A program made the position numbers and the translations under genes. Shown here piece after piece: positions 17,201 through 22,742 of a stretch of DNA of 22,742 nt. Numbering within the stretch: position 1 is the first letter of the stretch; every line of letters starts with the position of its first letter. The notes below the pieces were generated by a model. The model ran no database searches. It was not told the origin of the DNA and saw only the letters and a list, made by a program, of their open reading frames with translations. The DNA is from a virus: positions 1 through 22,742 of the IMG/VR virus record IMGVR_UViG_3300033571_011451. One strand, written 5' to 3'.

Positions 17201-20200
17201 TGGACAAGCAACAGAGAAACTTTTCTACTAACGGCTACATTTGGCGGTATATCTTACACATACACCTACAAAATTGCCAAGGCCAGACAAGGTGTTCCAG
17301 GATCGAATGGCAACAATACAGCTACAGTAGCATTATACGCGGTAAACTCAAATTCTACTACACCTCCTGAAACATTTACAGGCACATTTACCTACACATT
17401 TAGTACTTCCGTATTAAGTGGTGGCACCCTTAACGGCTGGAGCCAAACAGCGCCTAGTATAAGCAACGGCCAGTTTTTATGGGTTCGCTACGCGGTTGCT
17501 AGCGGTATTGGCACAACAGATCTTATTGCTAGCACTGAATTTAGTGCAGCTGTGGTAATGTCTATTGGGGGAACAAATGGCTCTAATGGTATTAATACTG
17601 CCACCATTGAATTGTTTGCAAAAAATACCAGCGCTATTACGCCGCCTGCAGCATTTACTGGCACATTTACTTATACGTTTAGCACCTCAGCACTAGTTGG
17701 CGGTACATTAAACGGTTGGGCACGTAGTGCTCCAAGCATTGGCAATGGTGAATATTTATGGGCTCGTTATGCTGTAGCTGCTAGTAGTGGTGCAACTGAC
17801 CAAGTTACCGATGCAGAGTTTAGCACAGCAGTGGTTATTAGTATTGGTGGCACAAACGGCACAAACGGCATAGTTACAGACTTGATTAGTGAGTCGGATG
17901 TAGTTACTACATTGGATAATGGTACTGGATATGTGCTGCCAACGGGCAATGCACTAAGACTATATAGTGGAGCCAATACACTAACCTCTGGAGTTACTTA
18001 TGGAGGTACGGTTACTAAAAATGGTTTAACTTTAACTATTGACTCAGCCGGATCAATTACACTAAGCGGCGCTAACTGGTCAAGCAACCAAGAAACTTTT
18101 AGAGTAACAGCTACTTATAGTGGGGTAGTGTATACTGCTGACTATTCTATTGCAAAATCTCGTGCTGGCAGTGATGCTGTGTTTGTTGACTTGCTAAGCG
18201 AAGCGGATGTGATAACAGCAGCCTCAAACGGTACTGGCTATACACTTCCCACAGGTAACTTTTTGAGACTGTTCAAAGGCGGAGTCCGACTAACTACTGG
18301 AGTTGTTTACAGTGGTAATACTGTAAAAAATGGATTAACGCTAGCTATTGACGGCAGCACGGGTGCAATCACCTTAACTGGTGCAACTTGGACAAGCGAT
18401 AGAGAAACGTTTACACTAACAGCTAGGCTTGGTACGGTAGATTACACGTATACCTACAAAATTGCTAAAGCCAAGCAAGGTACAAGTGGAGTATCTACAG
18501 CAACTGTAGCACTGTATGCTGTAAACTCAAGTTCTAGTACTCCGCCCGATACATTTAGTGGTACTTTTACCTATACATTTAGCACTTTGGCATTAAGTGG
18601 CGGTGTCTTAAATGGCTGGAGCCAAACACCTCCTAGCGTAGGTGTTAATCAGTTTCTGTGGGTTCGTTATGCGGTTGCTAGTAGTACAGGTACCACAGAC
18701 ACTATTGAAGCTTTTGAATTTAGTGGAGCGGCCATAAGTTCGGGCGGTGGAACACCTGGAACACCTGGTATTAATACTGCCAGAGTTGAACTTTTTAGAA
18801 AAAACATCAGCGCCAGTACGCCGCCTGACGCCTTTAGTGGAACTTTTACCTATACATTTGCAACTTCAGCACTTAGTGGTGGTACGTTAAACAGTTGGAC
18901 AACAACAGCCCCAAGCATTGGCAATGGAGAATATTTATGGGCCAGATATGCAATGGCTGCCAGCAATACAGCAACTGACTCAGTCCTTGCCTCAGATTTT
19001 AGTCAAGCCGTTGTTATTGGTATTGGTGGTAAAAATGGGGATCCTGGTGCTCCTGGTGCTCCCGGTGCCCCAGGTGCTCCCGGAACACCAGGGTCAAATG
19101 CAGTAAAATCTACTAGTGGTTATATTTACTATACTAGTTCAACTGGCAACAACCCAGGTACGCCAAGTGCTAGTAGTTTTAACTTTATCGACGGTAGCTT
19201 TAGTAATCTAACTAGTGGTTGGAGTACAGGAATTACCATGACCAGTAACGGAACTTACTGGGCAACACGATATGTGGTAACAGAAACAGCTTTTGGTACC
19301 AATCTGGGAGCACCTACTTTTAGCACCCCATTTAACCACCAAAACTTTAGTGGATTAGTGACTTTTACAGATCAAACTAATGCATTAAGTAATTATGCTA
19401 CTATACTTGGATTAGGTACACAAAATTATACTTCTATTCACGGCGGTAATATTACTACAGGCACACTAATTGCTGATAGTATTAAGTCAGGGACAATTTC
19501 AACTCAATCCAACCTTACTTTTGGTTTTGGAATGGGCTCTGCTCTTCAGGGCATACTTACAGCAGGGTTTTTTAAAAGTGCGAGAGCAGATGCAGCTGGT
19601 TTAGGCTGCTCTGGGTTACTTAACGTCGGTTTTGCCGCCTCTACTGCTAGTCAAGTCAGCGCTGCAGCATTATTTGGAAATACGTATAAAAATATACCAG
19701 GCCAATTTCCAGTAACAGAAAGCGTTAGTGGTGTAGATGTTGTAGTAGGGGTTTCACTAGCACATGGAGCAAACCAAACCGCTATTTTTGGACAACGCCG
19801 AGATCCCGCTAATGCTTTGGGCGGTAGCGCTTCAGAAACAACTGCTACTCGTGGTACCTCAACATATGTTAGATTAGCCTATTTAGAAGGAGCTAATAGC
19901 TTTGGTGGTAAGTTAATGACTACCAATATAGACGGTATAGATACTCGCGGGATTACTATTGGAGGCCCTAGCTATGGTGCAACGGTGCTAGGGGGTTTGG
20001 CACCTTTTACTGGATGCCACGACGGCCTACTGGATAAAACAGCGACGCCAGAACCAGGGGACATACTAGTGGATACAGGTATTGTGGTTGCCAAAGTTGG
20101 TATTGGTGATACAATAACACAAGTAACACTTAGCTCAACTGCAAATCAAAAAGGTGCTATTGGAATATATGTAGATAAAAACACAGAAATCCCATATATT

Positions 20201-20530
20201 TTAAAAGTTCCTACTACACGCGAAACTGTGGAACAGGGTGTTACAATAGAAGTAGTAGACTACAAGCTAGACCCTAAGTTTGAGCAAGTTGTCGCAGCCC
20301 ACGATTTTGTTGCAATAAACAGTCTTGGCGAAGGTCAAATTAACGTATGTGGAGAAAATGGTACTATTGAACTAGGTGACTTAATTGTTACAAGCTCAAT
20401 ACCTGGCAAAGGTATGCGACAAAGCGATGATATTGTACGATCAATTACAGTTGCCAAAGCTCGTGAAACCGTAGTATTTGACTCGCCTACTCAAGTAAAA
20501 CAAATTGCGTGTATTTACATGTGTGGATAA
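14270..20530 (+). CDS. Giant modular tail-tip (central fibre / receptor-contact) protein
   Basis: This 2086-residue protein is probably the tip protein that contacts the host. The start overlaps the previous stop (TAATG), with AGGAG at 14255-14259. Residues 1-430 hold Ig-like or PKD-like beta modules (YTWTVNGVAQPSV, AVGVYTIRLTVTSS). Residues 443-1593 are built from four A modules (LPTGN..RL...L.SGV.Y.G, SGA.W.S..ETF) and four B modules (ELFxKN or ALYAVNS, TPP..F.GTFTYTF, GTLNGW, LWARYA). Collagen-like GXY stretches lie at about 430-441 and 1587-1607. Residues about 1721-1744 (IHGGNITTGTLIADSIKSGT) resemble the segment after fibronectin-like modules in lambda J-type tip proteins. The C-terminal domain has CHDGLLDKTATPEPGDILVD and GDLIVTSSIPGKGMRQSDD followed by TVAKA, known from phage fibre ends. 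Receptor binding is inferred, and no enzymatic site was recognised. Confidence 0.7.
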   Translation: MASITNARDLLLQQTNPRLVSVSSNFIALTPTANSFSSTASGTSPSSILVTANLSGELRGAVTWSTTPAVTFTTIGNNVLSLPFASVAAISSVTVTATLVAYGQTYTTSTVISNVSESVVSSLSLNNTTVATDALGAGGNYVSATTTMSILIGSVDNSSAWAYSWAVPSGVTAADANTRTVSVSAMQQDTASLTCTATRTGWPTQTKTFTVTKAKQGFTASLVSLTTTELVFIKFKNGTHNTNSVTISSSIQNIPNPVYTWTVNGVAQPSVTTPNFGFNRPAAVGVYTIRLTVTSSTNAAISISDVISIAYLEEGSDALTFLFKDPQILVSANNLGVVENSITQITNHIIGARGIALLTPGTDITYTVASAENCVATITSVTGTWNQEFTITGSIFSDVNITNAKVVIRCQTPGGINVLQTCYIAKVKAGAKGSDGAPGKNAVIVDLISEADVVASAADGKGYTLPTGNAIRLYSGNALVTSDVTYGGTATKNGLTATVNPATGSIALSGTNWTSDSETFNITASVGSASQSIISVSPTQFDARALGPVISVDTIAAHPTASVLAASGFLKYLLATANGSQEVVVSYKKTGSTISQSAFTLADQPLTYTAPVSSILFGSNDDHDTLFVDADGAGILSLTNTSTLTQGNYRKFRGSQELTSAQTLSATTKYDVTSLVSGINSTVVSFPLTGSSIALNFATVAAKVNNGTAFSFSNTLLANFTGIGQAVNNLWTISDGVNQFIIGRYGNNTACIVTVNLTNDTISLMQELVLSTAPIQTNFTEEDAIGTQLFSVDGATTWCSNTLYYYGGTTGWKSNTNVFSTTGKLSFSAGTLDTQTDMDIWGSVDTAGFVWFADWGHDDGGLFNLGNDDRLGTRPTNIRYTPSFISSIGDIYSADYSIAKSRAGSDAILIDLLSESDIVATNAEGLGYTLPTGNSLRLFRGGTQLTSGVSYIGNNTQNGLLLIIDANSGAITLSGANWTSNRETFLLTATFGGISYTYTYKIAKARQGVPGSNGNNTATVALYAVNSNSTTPPETFTGTFTYTFSTSVLSGGTLNGWSQTAPSISNGQFLWVRYAVASGIGTTDLIASTEFSAAVVMSIGGTNGSNGINTATIELFAKNTSAITPPAAFTGTFTYTFSTSALVGGTLNGWARSAPSIGNGEYLWARYAVAASSGATDQVTDAEFSTAVVISIGGTNGTNGIVTDLISESDVVTTLDNGTGYVLPTGNALRLYSGANTLTSGVTYGGTVTKNGLTLTIDSAGSITLSGANWSSNQETFRVTATYSGVVYTADYSIAKSRAGSDAVFVDLLSEADVITAASNGTGYTLPTGNFLRLFKGGVRLTTGVVYSGNTVKNGLTLAIDGSTGAITLTGATWTSDRETFTLTARLGTVDYTYTYKIAKAKQGTSGVSTATVALYAVNSSSSTPPDTFSGTFTYTFSTLALSGGVLNGWSQTPPSVGVNQFLWVRYAVASSTGTTDTIEAFEFSGAAISSGGGTPGTPGINTARVELFRKNISASTPPDAFSGTFTYTFATSALSGGTLNSWTTTAPSIGNGEYLWARYAMAASNTATDSVLASDFSQAVVIGIGGKNGDPGAPGAPGAPGAPGTPGSNAVKSTSGYIYYTSSTGNNPGTPSASSFNFIDGSFSNLTSGWSTGITMTSNGTYWATRYVVTETAFGTNLGAPTFSTPFNHQNFSGLVTFTDQTNALSNYATILGLGTQNYTSIHGGNITTGTLIADSIKSGTISTQSNLTFGFGMGSALQGILTAGFFKSARADAAGLGCSGLLNVGFAASTASQVSAAALFGNTYKNIPGQFPVTESVSGVDVVVGVSLAHGANQTAIFGQRRDPANALGGSASETTATRGTSTYVRLAYLEGANSFGGKLMTTNIDGIDTRGITIGGPSYGATVLGGLAPFTGCHDGLLDKTATPEPGDILVDTGIVVAKVGIGDTITQVTLSSTANQKGAIGIYVDKNTEIPYILKVPTTRETVEQGVTIEVVDYKLDPKFEQVVAAHDFVAINSLGEGQINVCGENGTIELGDLIVTSSIPGKGMRQSDDIVRSITVAKARETVVFDSPTQVKQIACIYMCG
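15861..16945 (+). other. Inserted domain of about 360 residues inside module A1 of the tip protein
   Basis: Residues about 531-892 interrupt module A1: the ETFNITASVG strand before it and the YSADYSIAKSRAG strand after it are contiguous in A3. The insert is beta-rich and has acidic loops (NDDHDTLFVDADGAG near 620-634; WGHDDGGLFNLGNDDR near 854-869) and several Trp and Tyr residues. It could be a carbohydrate-binding or calcium-binding domain; no family was recognised. Confidence 0.6.
16948..16986 (+). repeat. 39-base identical direct repeat, copy 1
   Basis: Identical at nucleotide level to 18136-18174; it encodes ADYSIAKSRAGSD at the A module border. The surrounding modules have diverged more, so the identity suggests recent recombination or gene conversion between the units. 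Confidence 0.85.
17870..19027 (+). repeat. Four-module repeat unit 2 (A3, A4, B3, B4)
   Basis: Second copy of the A-A-B-B block: A3 at 17870-18169, A4 at 18179-18481, B3 at 18497-18769 and B4 from 18776. A and B modules are each about 90-100 residues. Unit 2 is close to 390 residues and lacks the insertion of unit 1. It is followed at once by the longest collagen-like stretch. Confidence 0.82.
18136..18174 (+). repeat. 39-base identical direct repeat, copy 2
   Basis: Partner of 16948-16986, at the A3/A4 border of unit 2. Confidence 0.85.
19028..19090 (+). repeat. Collagen-like Gly-X-Y stretch (tandem 9-base repeat)
   Basis: Seven Gly-X-Y triplets: GKN, GDP, GAP four times, GTP. The DNA is a 9-base tandem repeat of the type GGTGCTCCN. 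A shorter stretch of four triplets (GAK GSD GAP GKN) is at 15557-15592. Such linkers are common in trimeric phage fibres, which supports a trimeric tip protein. Confidence 0.88.
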
Positions 20531-20544
20531 AATAAAGGAACAAT

Positions 20545-21378
20545 ATGCCAAATATGCGCATAGTTTATGATAATATAGCAAGCTCAACCAGCCAGCTAAC
20601 CGCCAGTACTACTAGCGGAACTCTTGCGGTTGCTAACTTGTTAACTAATCTAAAATCTCAAGTCCATCGTAGTACAGGTACTAGTGTTACTTATACACTG
20701 CGTTGGGCCAGTAATCAGATTATTGGTTGTGTAGCACTGCCTTGTACTAATTTAACTGCTACTGCTAGTATGCGTGTACGGTTATATAGCGATACAAATG
20801 CTACAGCACTAATAACAGACTCAGGAACCGCTTTGGCAGTTCCTGGTTTTAATCTCGACCCTAAGCTGTGGCCAACGGCCAGGAATGTTAACAGCTTTGC
20901 CTATGGCGGAGGTGTTAAAGCAGTCCGTTGGTTTACTGCTAGGCCCACAAACGTTCGCGCAATTGTTGTTGATCTTGTGGATACCTCAAATCCAGCAGGG
21001 TATATTGATTGCAGTAGTATTGTAGTAGGCGACTATTGGTCACCTACTTATAATATTCAAAACGGCATACAGTTTGATGTTGTTGACGATTCAGAAACCA
21101 CCAGACGCGACAGCGGCGACTTGGTCACAGATCGCAGCTTTATGTACGATACGCTTAGTTTTGATTTTAGTTTACTACCTGACAATGATAAAAATACCTT
21201 AATAAAAATCATTCGCAGTGTTGGCACACATGATTATTTATTTGTTAGCTTACTACCTCAAGATAACTCAGCTATAACTGAAAGCGAGTCATCTATTTAT
21301 GGTAAAAGGTCTAATTCTTCTGTTACTTACCAACTGTACGGCTACTATGCTCACCAAATGCAGCTAACAGGATGGTAA
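20545..21378 (+). CDS. Tail protein downstream of the tip gene (function unknown)
   Basis: This 277-residue, beta-rich protein has AAGGAA (20535-20540) just before the ATG at 20545. A second ATG at 20554 is too far from that site. Visible: MRIVYDNIASSTSQLTASTT, then NLLTNLKSQVHRSTGTSVTY and ALPCTNLTATASMRVRLYSD, patterns I associate with a group of phage tail-tip accessory proteins. Hydrophobic strands (VVDLVDTSNPAGYIDCSSIV) suggest a jelly-roll or discoidin-like sandwich fold. The C-terminal half has a strand-rich region with DSETTRRDSGDLVTDRSF and a TLIKIIRSVGTHDYLFVSLL stretch. It is the last gene of the tape measure operon, 14 bases after the tip gene and 4 bases before a strong terminator, so it likely joins or decorates the tip. 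No catalytic motif is visible. Confidence 0.55.
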   Translation: MPNMRIVYDNIASSTSQLTASTTSGTLAVANLLTNLKSQVHRSTGTSVTYTLRWASNQIIGCVALPCTNLTATASMRVRLYSDTNATALITDSGTALAVPGFNLDPKLWPTARNVNSFAYGGGVKAVRWFTARPTNVRAIVVDLVDTSNPAGYIDCSSIVVGDYWSPTYNIQNGIQFDVVDDSETTRRDSGDLVTDRSFMYDTLSFDFSLLPDNDKNTLIKIIRSVGTHDYLFVSLLPQDNSAITESESSIYGKRSNSSVTYQLYGYYAHQMQLTGW

Positions 21379-21382
21379 CTTT

Positions 21383-21412
21383 AATACCTGCCCAATGGGC
21401 AGGTATTTTTTT
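21383..21412 (+). terminator. Rho-independent terminator ending the tape measure/tail-tip operon
   Basis: AATACCTGCCC (21383-21393) and GGGCAGGTATT (21397-21407) form a perfect 11-bp stem with a 3-base loop, running into TTTTTTT (21406-21412). It is the strongest terminator in the window. Confidence 0.92.
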
Positions 21413-21415
21413 GTG

Positions 21416-21444
21416 TTGACAGTTATATGCCTCTGTGCTATAAT
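21416..21444 (+). promoter_or_regulatory. Perfect sigma70 promoter for the fibre-region operon
   Basis: TTGACA (21416-21421), a 17-base spacer and TATAAT (21439-21444), with extended -10 TGC. The spacer contains TGCCTCTGTGC, almost the same as TGCCTGTGTGC in the promoter at 5493-5521. Transcription should start near 21451. It lies 4 bases after a terminator. Confidence 0.9.
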
Positions 21445-21450
21445 ATACCA

Positions 21451-21566
21451 AAATGTCCACGAGTTCCCAATTTTTAGGTTAAATAAGGGTTACGTTGAAT
21501 AAAATCAGTTAAATATACTAAGTGGCGGTAAGTATTACAGCCAGTAATAATAGGGAGTACTAACTT
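21451..21566 (+). other. About 116-base untranslated leader before the membrane coiled-coil gene
   Basis: No gene of usual size is present. The leader holds a nine-codon frame (21453-21482, MSTSSQFLG) that starts almost at the predicted RNA 5' end, a small stem TATTAC/GTAATA (21533-21538 with 21544-21549), and the ribosome binding site AGGGAG (21552-21557). The leader is twice as long as that of the tape measure transcript. No known riboswitch was recognised. Confidence 0.5.
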
Positions 21567-21929
21567 ATGTTGGAGTCTAATTTTGAGCAAACCTTACAAG
21601 CCGTCAGCCTGGTAGCATTAGCAGTAATGGGGGTTTTTATTGGTGTGCAAAAAATCTTAAAGAATTGGCGAAGTACTGAAGCAGAGACTTCGATTATAAC
21701 ACTTATGCACACAGAGCTAGAGCGCATGAGCGAGCAGAATACTAAGCTTAGCGTAGAACTAGGCAGGTTGCATATAGAAATAATTGCTTTAAATAAAGAA
21801 TTGCAGAAACTAACAGTTGAAAATCAACACCTACGAAACGAGGTTTGCGCCCTTACTCAAGAAGTAAGCAACTTCAAACAATTGTCGGTGGCACAGAAAG
21901 GCAAAATATATGCAGCCAGCAAAACTTAA
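21567..21929 (+). CDS. Small membrane protein with one TM helix and a long coiled coil
   Basis: This 120-residue protein has one hydrophobic helix at about 9-31 (TLQAVSLVALAVMGVFIGVQ) and then a heptad-patterned coiled coil over about 45-105 (LERMSEQNTKLSVELGRLH, ELQKLTVENQHLRNEV). The N-terminus is acidic (MLESNFEQ) and the residues just after the helix are basic (KILKNWR). By the positive-inside rule the coiled coil should lie in the cytoplasm, which speaks against an inner-membrane spanin, whose coiled coil is periplasmic. AGGGAG is nine bases before the start. It is the first gene of the second promoter's transcript, and its end overlaps the next gene by 20 bases. Function unknown: a holin-like, assembly or superinfection role are all possible. 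Confidence 0.6.
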   Translation: MLESNFEQTLQAVSLVALAVMGVFIGVQKILKNWRSTEAETSIITLMHTELERMSEQNTKLSVELGRLHIEIIALNKELQKLTVENQHLRNEVCALTQEVSNFKQLSVAQKGKIYAASKT

Positions 21930-22506
21930 TTATAAAATTTACCAAGGCAGCACCTTTGAAGAAATGTATCGCTGGGAATCTGAAACAAAAGTTTATGTAC
22001 CCATTCAAGCAGTTTCAAAAAGCGCACCTTGTGTAATAACTACCACACAACCGCACGGACTACCACAGGGTTGGAGATTCCGTGTGGTAGGTGCAGGCGG
22101 TATAAAAGAACTTAATAATGTGGGAGACAGCTTTTACTTAGCCACAGATGTAACCGCAAACACTATTACTATTAATCAAACAAACAGTTTGCAGTACACA
22201 GCTTACACAAGTGGTGGCGTCATAGAGTACAATCAACCTGTTCCACTAAACAACTACAGTGCACGTATGCAAATTCGTGAAACTGTGGAAAGTACTGAAG
22301 TGTTGTACTCCGGCACAAGCACCGCAGGCGGGCACCTGCTGTTTGACAACACTGCAAAAACCATACTGGTTAGAATCCCTGCCACAGTAACAGCCACATT
22401 TAGTTTTACAACCGCTGTTTACAGCATTGAATTATATGATCCAAATGGTATAGTAGTTCCATTTTTGGTAGGTAATCTAACACTAGTTCCGGAGGTTACA
22501 CGATGA
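21910..22506 (+). CDS. Upper baseplate (BppU-like) protein with inserted FCCH-type domain
   Basis: This 198-residue protein likely links fibres to the tail tip. Residues 1-25 (KLNYKIYQGSTFEEMYRWES) and about 112-198 (PVPLNNYSARMQIRETVES, then VYSIELYDPNGIVVPFLVGN and LTLVPEVTR) match the pattern of BppU-like N-terminal domains found next to phage fibre genes. Between them, residues about 37-108 (VITTTQPHGLPQGWRFRVVG, GIKELNN, TANTITINQ) look like the FCCH domain described from ubiquitin-activating enzymes and also present in phage structural proteins. GAAAGG (21896-21901) lies upstream of the ATG, inside the previous gene. The stop overlaps the next start (ATGA at 22503). No enzyme activity is implied by the FCCH name. 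Confidence 0.6.
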   Translation: MQPAKLNYKIYQGSTFEEMYRWESETKVYVPIQAVSKSAPCVITTTQPHGLPQGWRFRVVGAGGIKELNNVGDSFYLATDVTANTITINQTNSLQYTAYTSGGVIEYNQPVPLNNYSARMQIRETVESTEVLYSGTSTAGGHLLFDNTAKTILVRIPATVTATFSFTTAVYSIELYDPNGIVVPFLVGNLTLVPEVTR

Positions 22507-22742
22507 GCAGAACTGTAGTAACAGGCTCGCATCAAACAGTGGTTACTCAAAGCTCACAAAGCCGTATAGTAGTAACTGGCCAGCTAGGGCCTCCAGGACC
22601 TGCAGGGGCAGGAACTTTTGCTGAATTGCGTGATATTGATGTATCGCAGCTTGGGTCGGGCAGCACCTTGGTATACAATACCACAACAAACAAATGGACT
22701 GCAACTAATTTGCTTGAACAGCAAACTGTTGAGTGCGGACAA
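22503..22742 (+). CDS. Tail fibre protein, N-terminal part (3' end cut by the window)
   Basis: The frame starts at 22503 (ATGA overlap with the previous stop) behind a perfect GGAGG (22491-22495) and stays open for all 80 codons to the window end. Visible: SRTVVTGSHQTVVTQSSQSR, then VTGQLGPPGPAGAG, a short collagen-like stretch, then FAELRDIDVSQLGSGSTLVY and NTTTNKWTATN. The 'L.DiDvs.l..gs.LvYn.tt.kW.a' pattern is common in phage tail fibre and fibre-adaptor proteins just after a collagen-like start. The short N-terminus before the collagen part probably attaches to the preceding BppU-like protein. The host-binding part would lie outside the window. Confidence 0.75.
   Translation, partial: MSRTVVTGSHQTVVTQSSQSRIVVTGQLGPPGPAGAGTFAELRDIDVSQLGSGSTLVYNTTTNKWTATNLLEQQTVECGQ

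Larger units (their letters stand above)
15596..17869 (+). repeat. Four-module repeat unit 1 (A1 with insertion, A2, B1, B2)
   Basis: Protein-level repeat inside the tip gene. A1 is at about 15596-15860, with its last strand displaced to 16946-16980 by an inserted domain. A2 is at 16991-17290, B1 at 17318-17581 and B2 at 17597-17869. A1 pairs best with A3 and A2 with A4. B1 pairs with B3 (ALYAVNS, QFLWVRYAVAS) and B2 with B4 (NGEYLWARYA). The unit is thus a duplicated block rather than eight independent copies. Confidence 0.82.

Noticed and set aside
19028-19090. Tandem 9-base repeats considered as a microsatellite or CRISPR-like array
   Set aside because: They are in frame, code for collagen-like Gly-X-Y triplets and have no spacers.
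21567-21929. Assignment of the membrane coiled-coil gene as an inner-membrane spanin
   Set aside because: Charges flanking the TM helix predict a cytoplasmic coil, and no partner lipoprotein or lysis gene is visible.
21845-22036. Plus-strand open frame of 63 codons over the coiled-coil/BppU-like junction
   Set aside because: It lies in another frame across two supported genes and has no ribosome binding site or recognisable pattern.

Overview
The window is a stretch of the structural (virion morphogenesis) region of a tailed double-stranded DNA phage, with every supportable gene on the + strand. Gene order is the classic one for long non-contractile tails (siphovirus type): major capsid protein, head-tail connector, neck protein, tail terminator, major tail (tube) protein, a G/GT pair of tail assembly chaperones made by a -1 ribosomal frameshift, a giant tape measure protein, then tail-tip, receptor-contact and fibre genes. 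I see no sheath protein or contractile baseplate. No integrase, transposon, tRNA, rRNA, CRISPR or lysis enzyme is visible. The host is probably a Gram-negative bacterium: two promoters match sigma70 perfectly, and ribosome binding sites are AGGAG-like. The sequence does not identify the host further.

Head and neck (1-3460): the 3' part of the capsid gene ends at a UUCG-loop terminator at 861-884. That terminator overlaps a second, long, perfect hairpin (876-917). Three genes follow, joined by ATGA stop/start overlaps: a connector, a 484-residue neck protein with an unusual AT-rich, lysine-rich N-terminal extension, and a tail terminator.

Tail tube and assembly (3461-12789): the tube gene ends at a terminator (4614-4644). 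The chaperone frames overlap, and GGGAAAC at 5059-5065 would fuse them. After another terminator (5441-5473), a perfect promoter (5493-5521) starts a transcript of about 16 kb. It covers the 2400-residue tape measure protein, a hub-like protein, a 2086-residue tail-tip protein and a 277-residue tail protein, and ends at the terminator at 21383-21412.

Tip and fibre (12786-22742): the 2086-residue protein is a string of beta-rich modules. Two module types (A, B) are arranged as A-A-B-B, and this four-module unit occurs twice. The first unit carries an inserted domain of about 360 residues. Collagen-like Gly-X-Y linkers join modules. A second perfect promoter (21416-21444), sharing spacer sequence with the first, starts a new transcript. 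It encodes a membrane-anchored coiled-coil protein, an upper-baseplate-like protein with an inserted FCCH-type domain, and the start of a tail fibre gene cut by the window end.

I found no defence system or unknown enzymatic system. The most unusual items are the architecture of the tip protein, the paired promoters, the competing hairpins after the capsid gene, the chimeric neck protein and the membrane coiled-coil gene.
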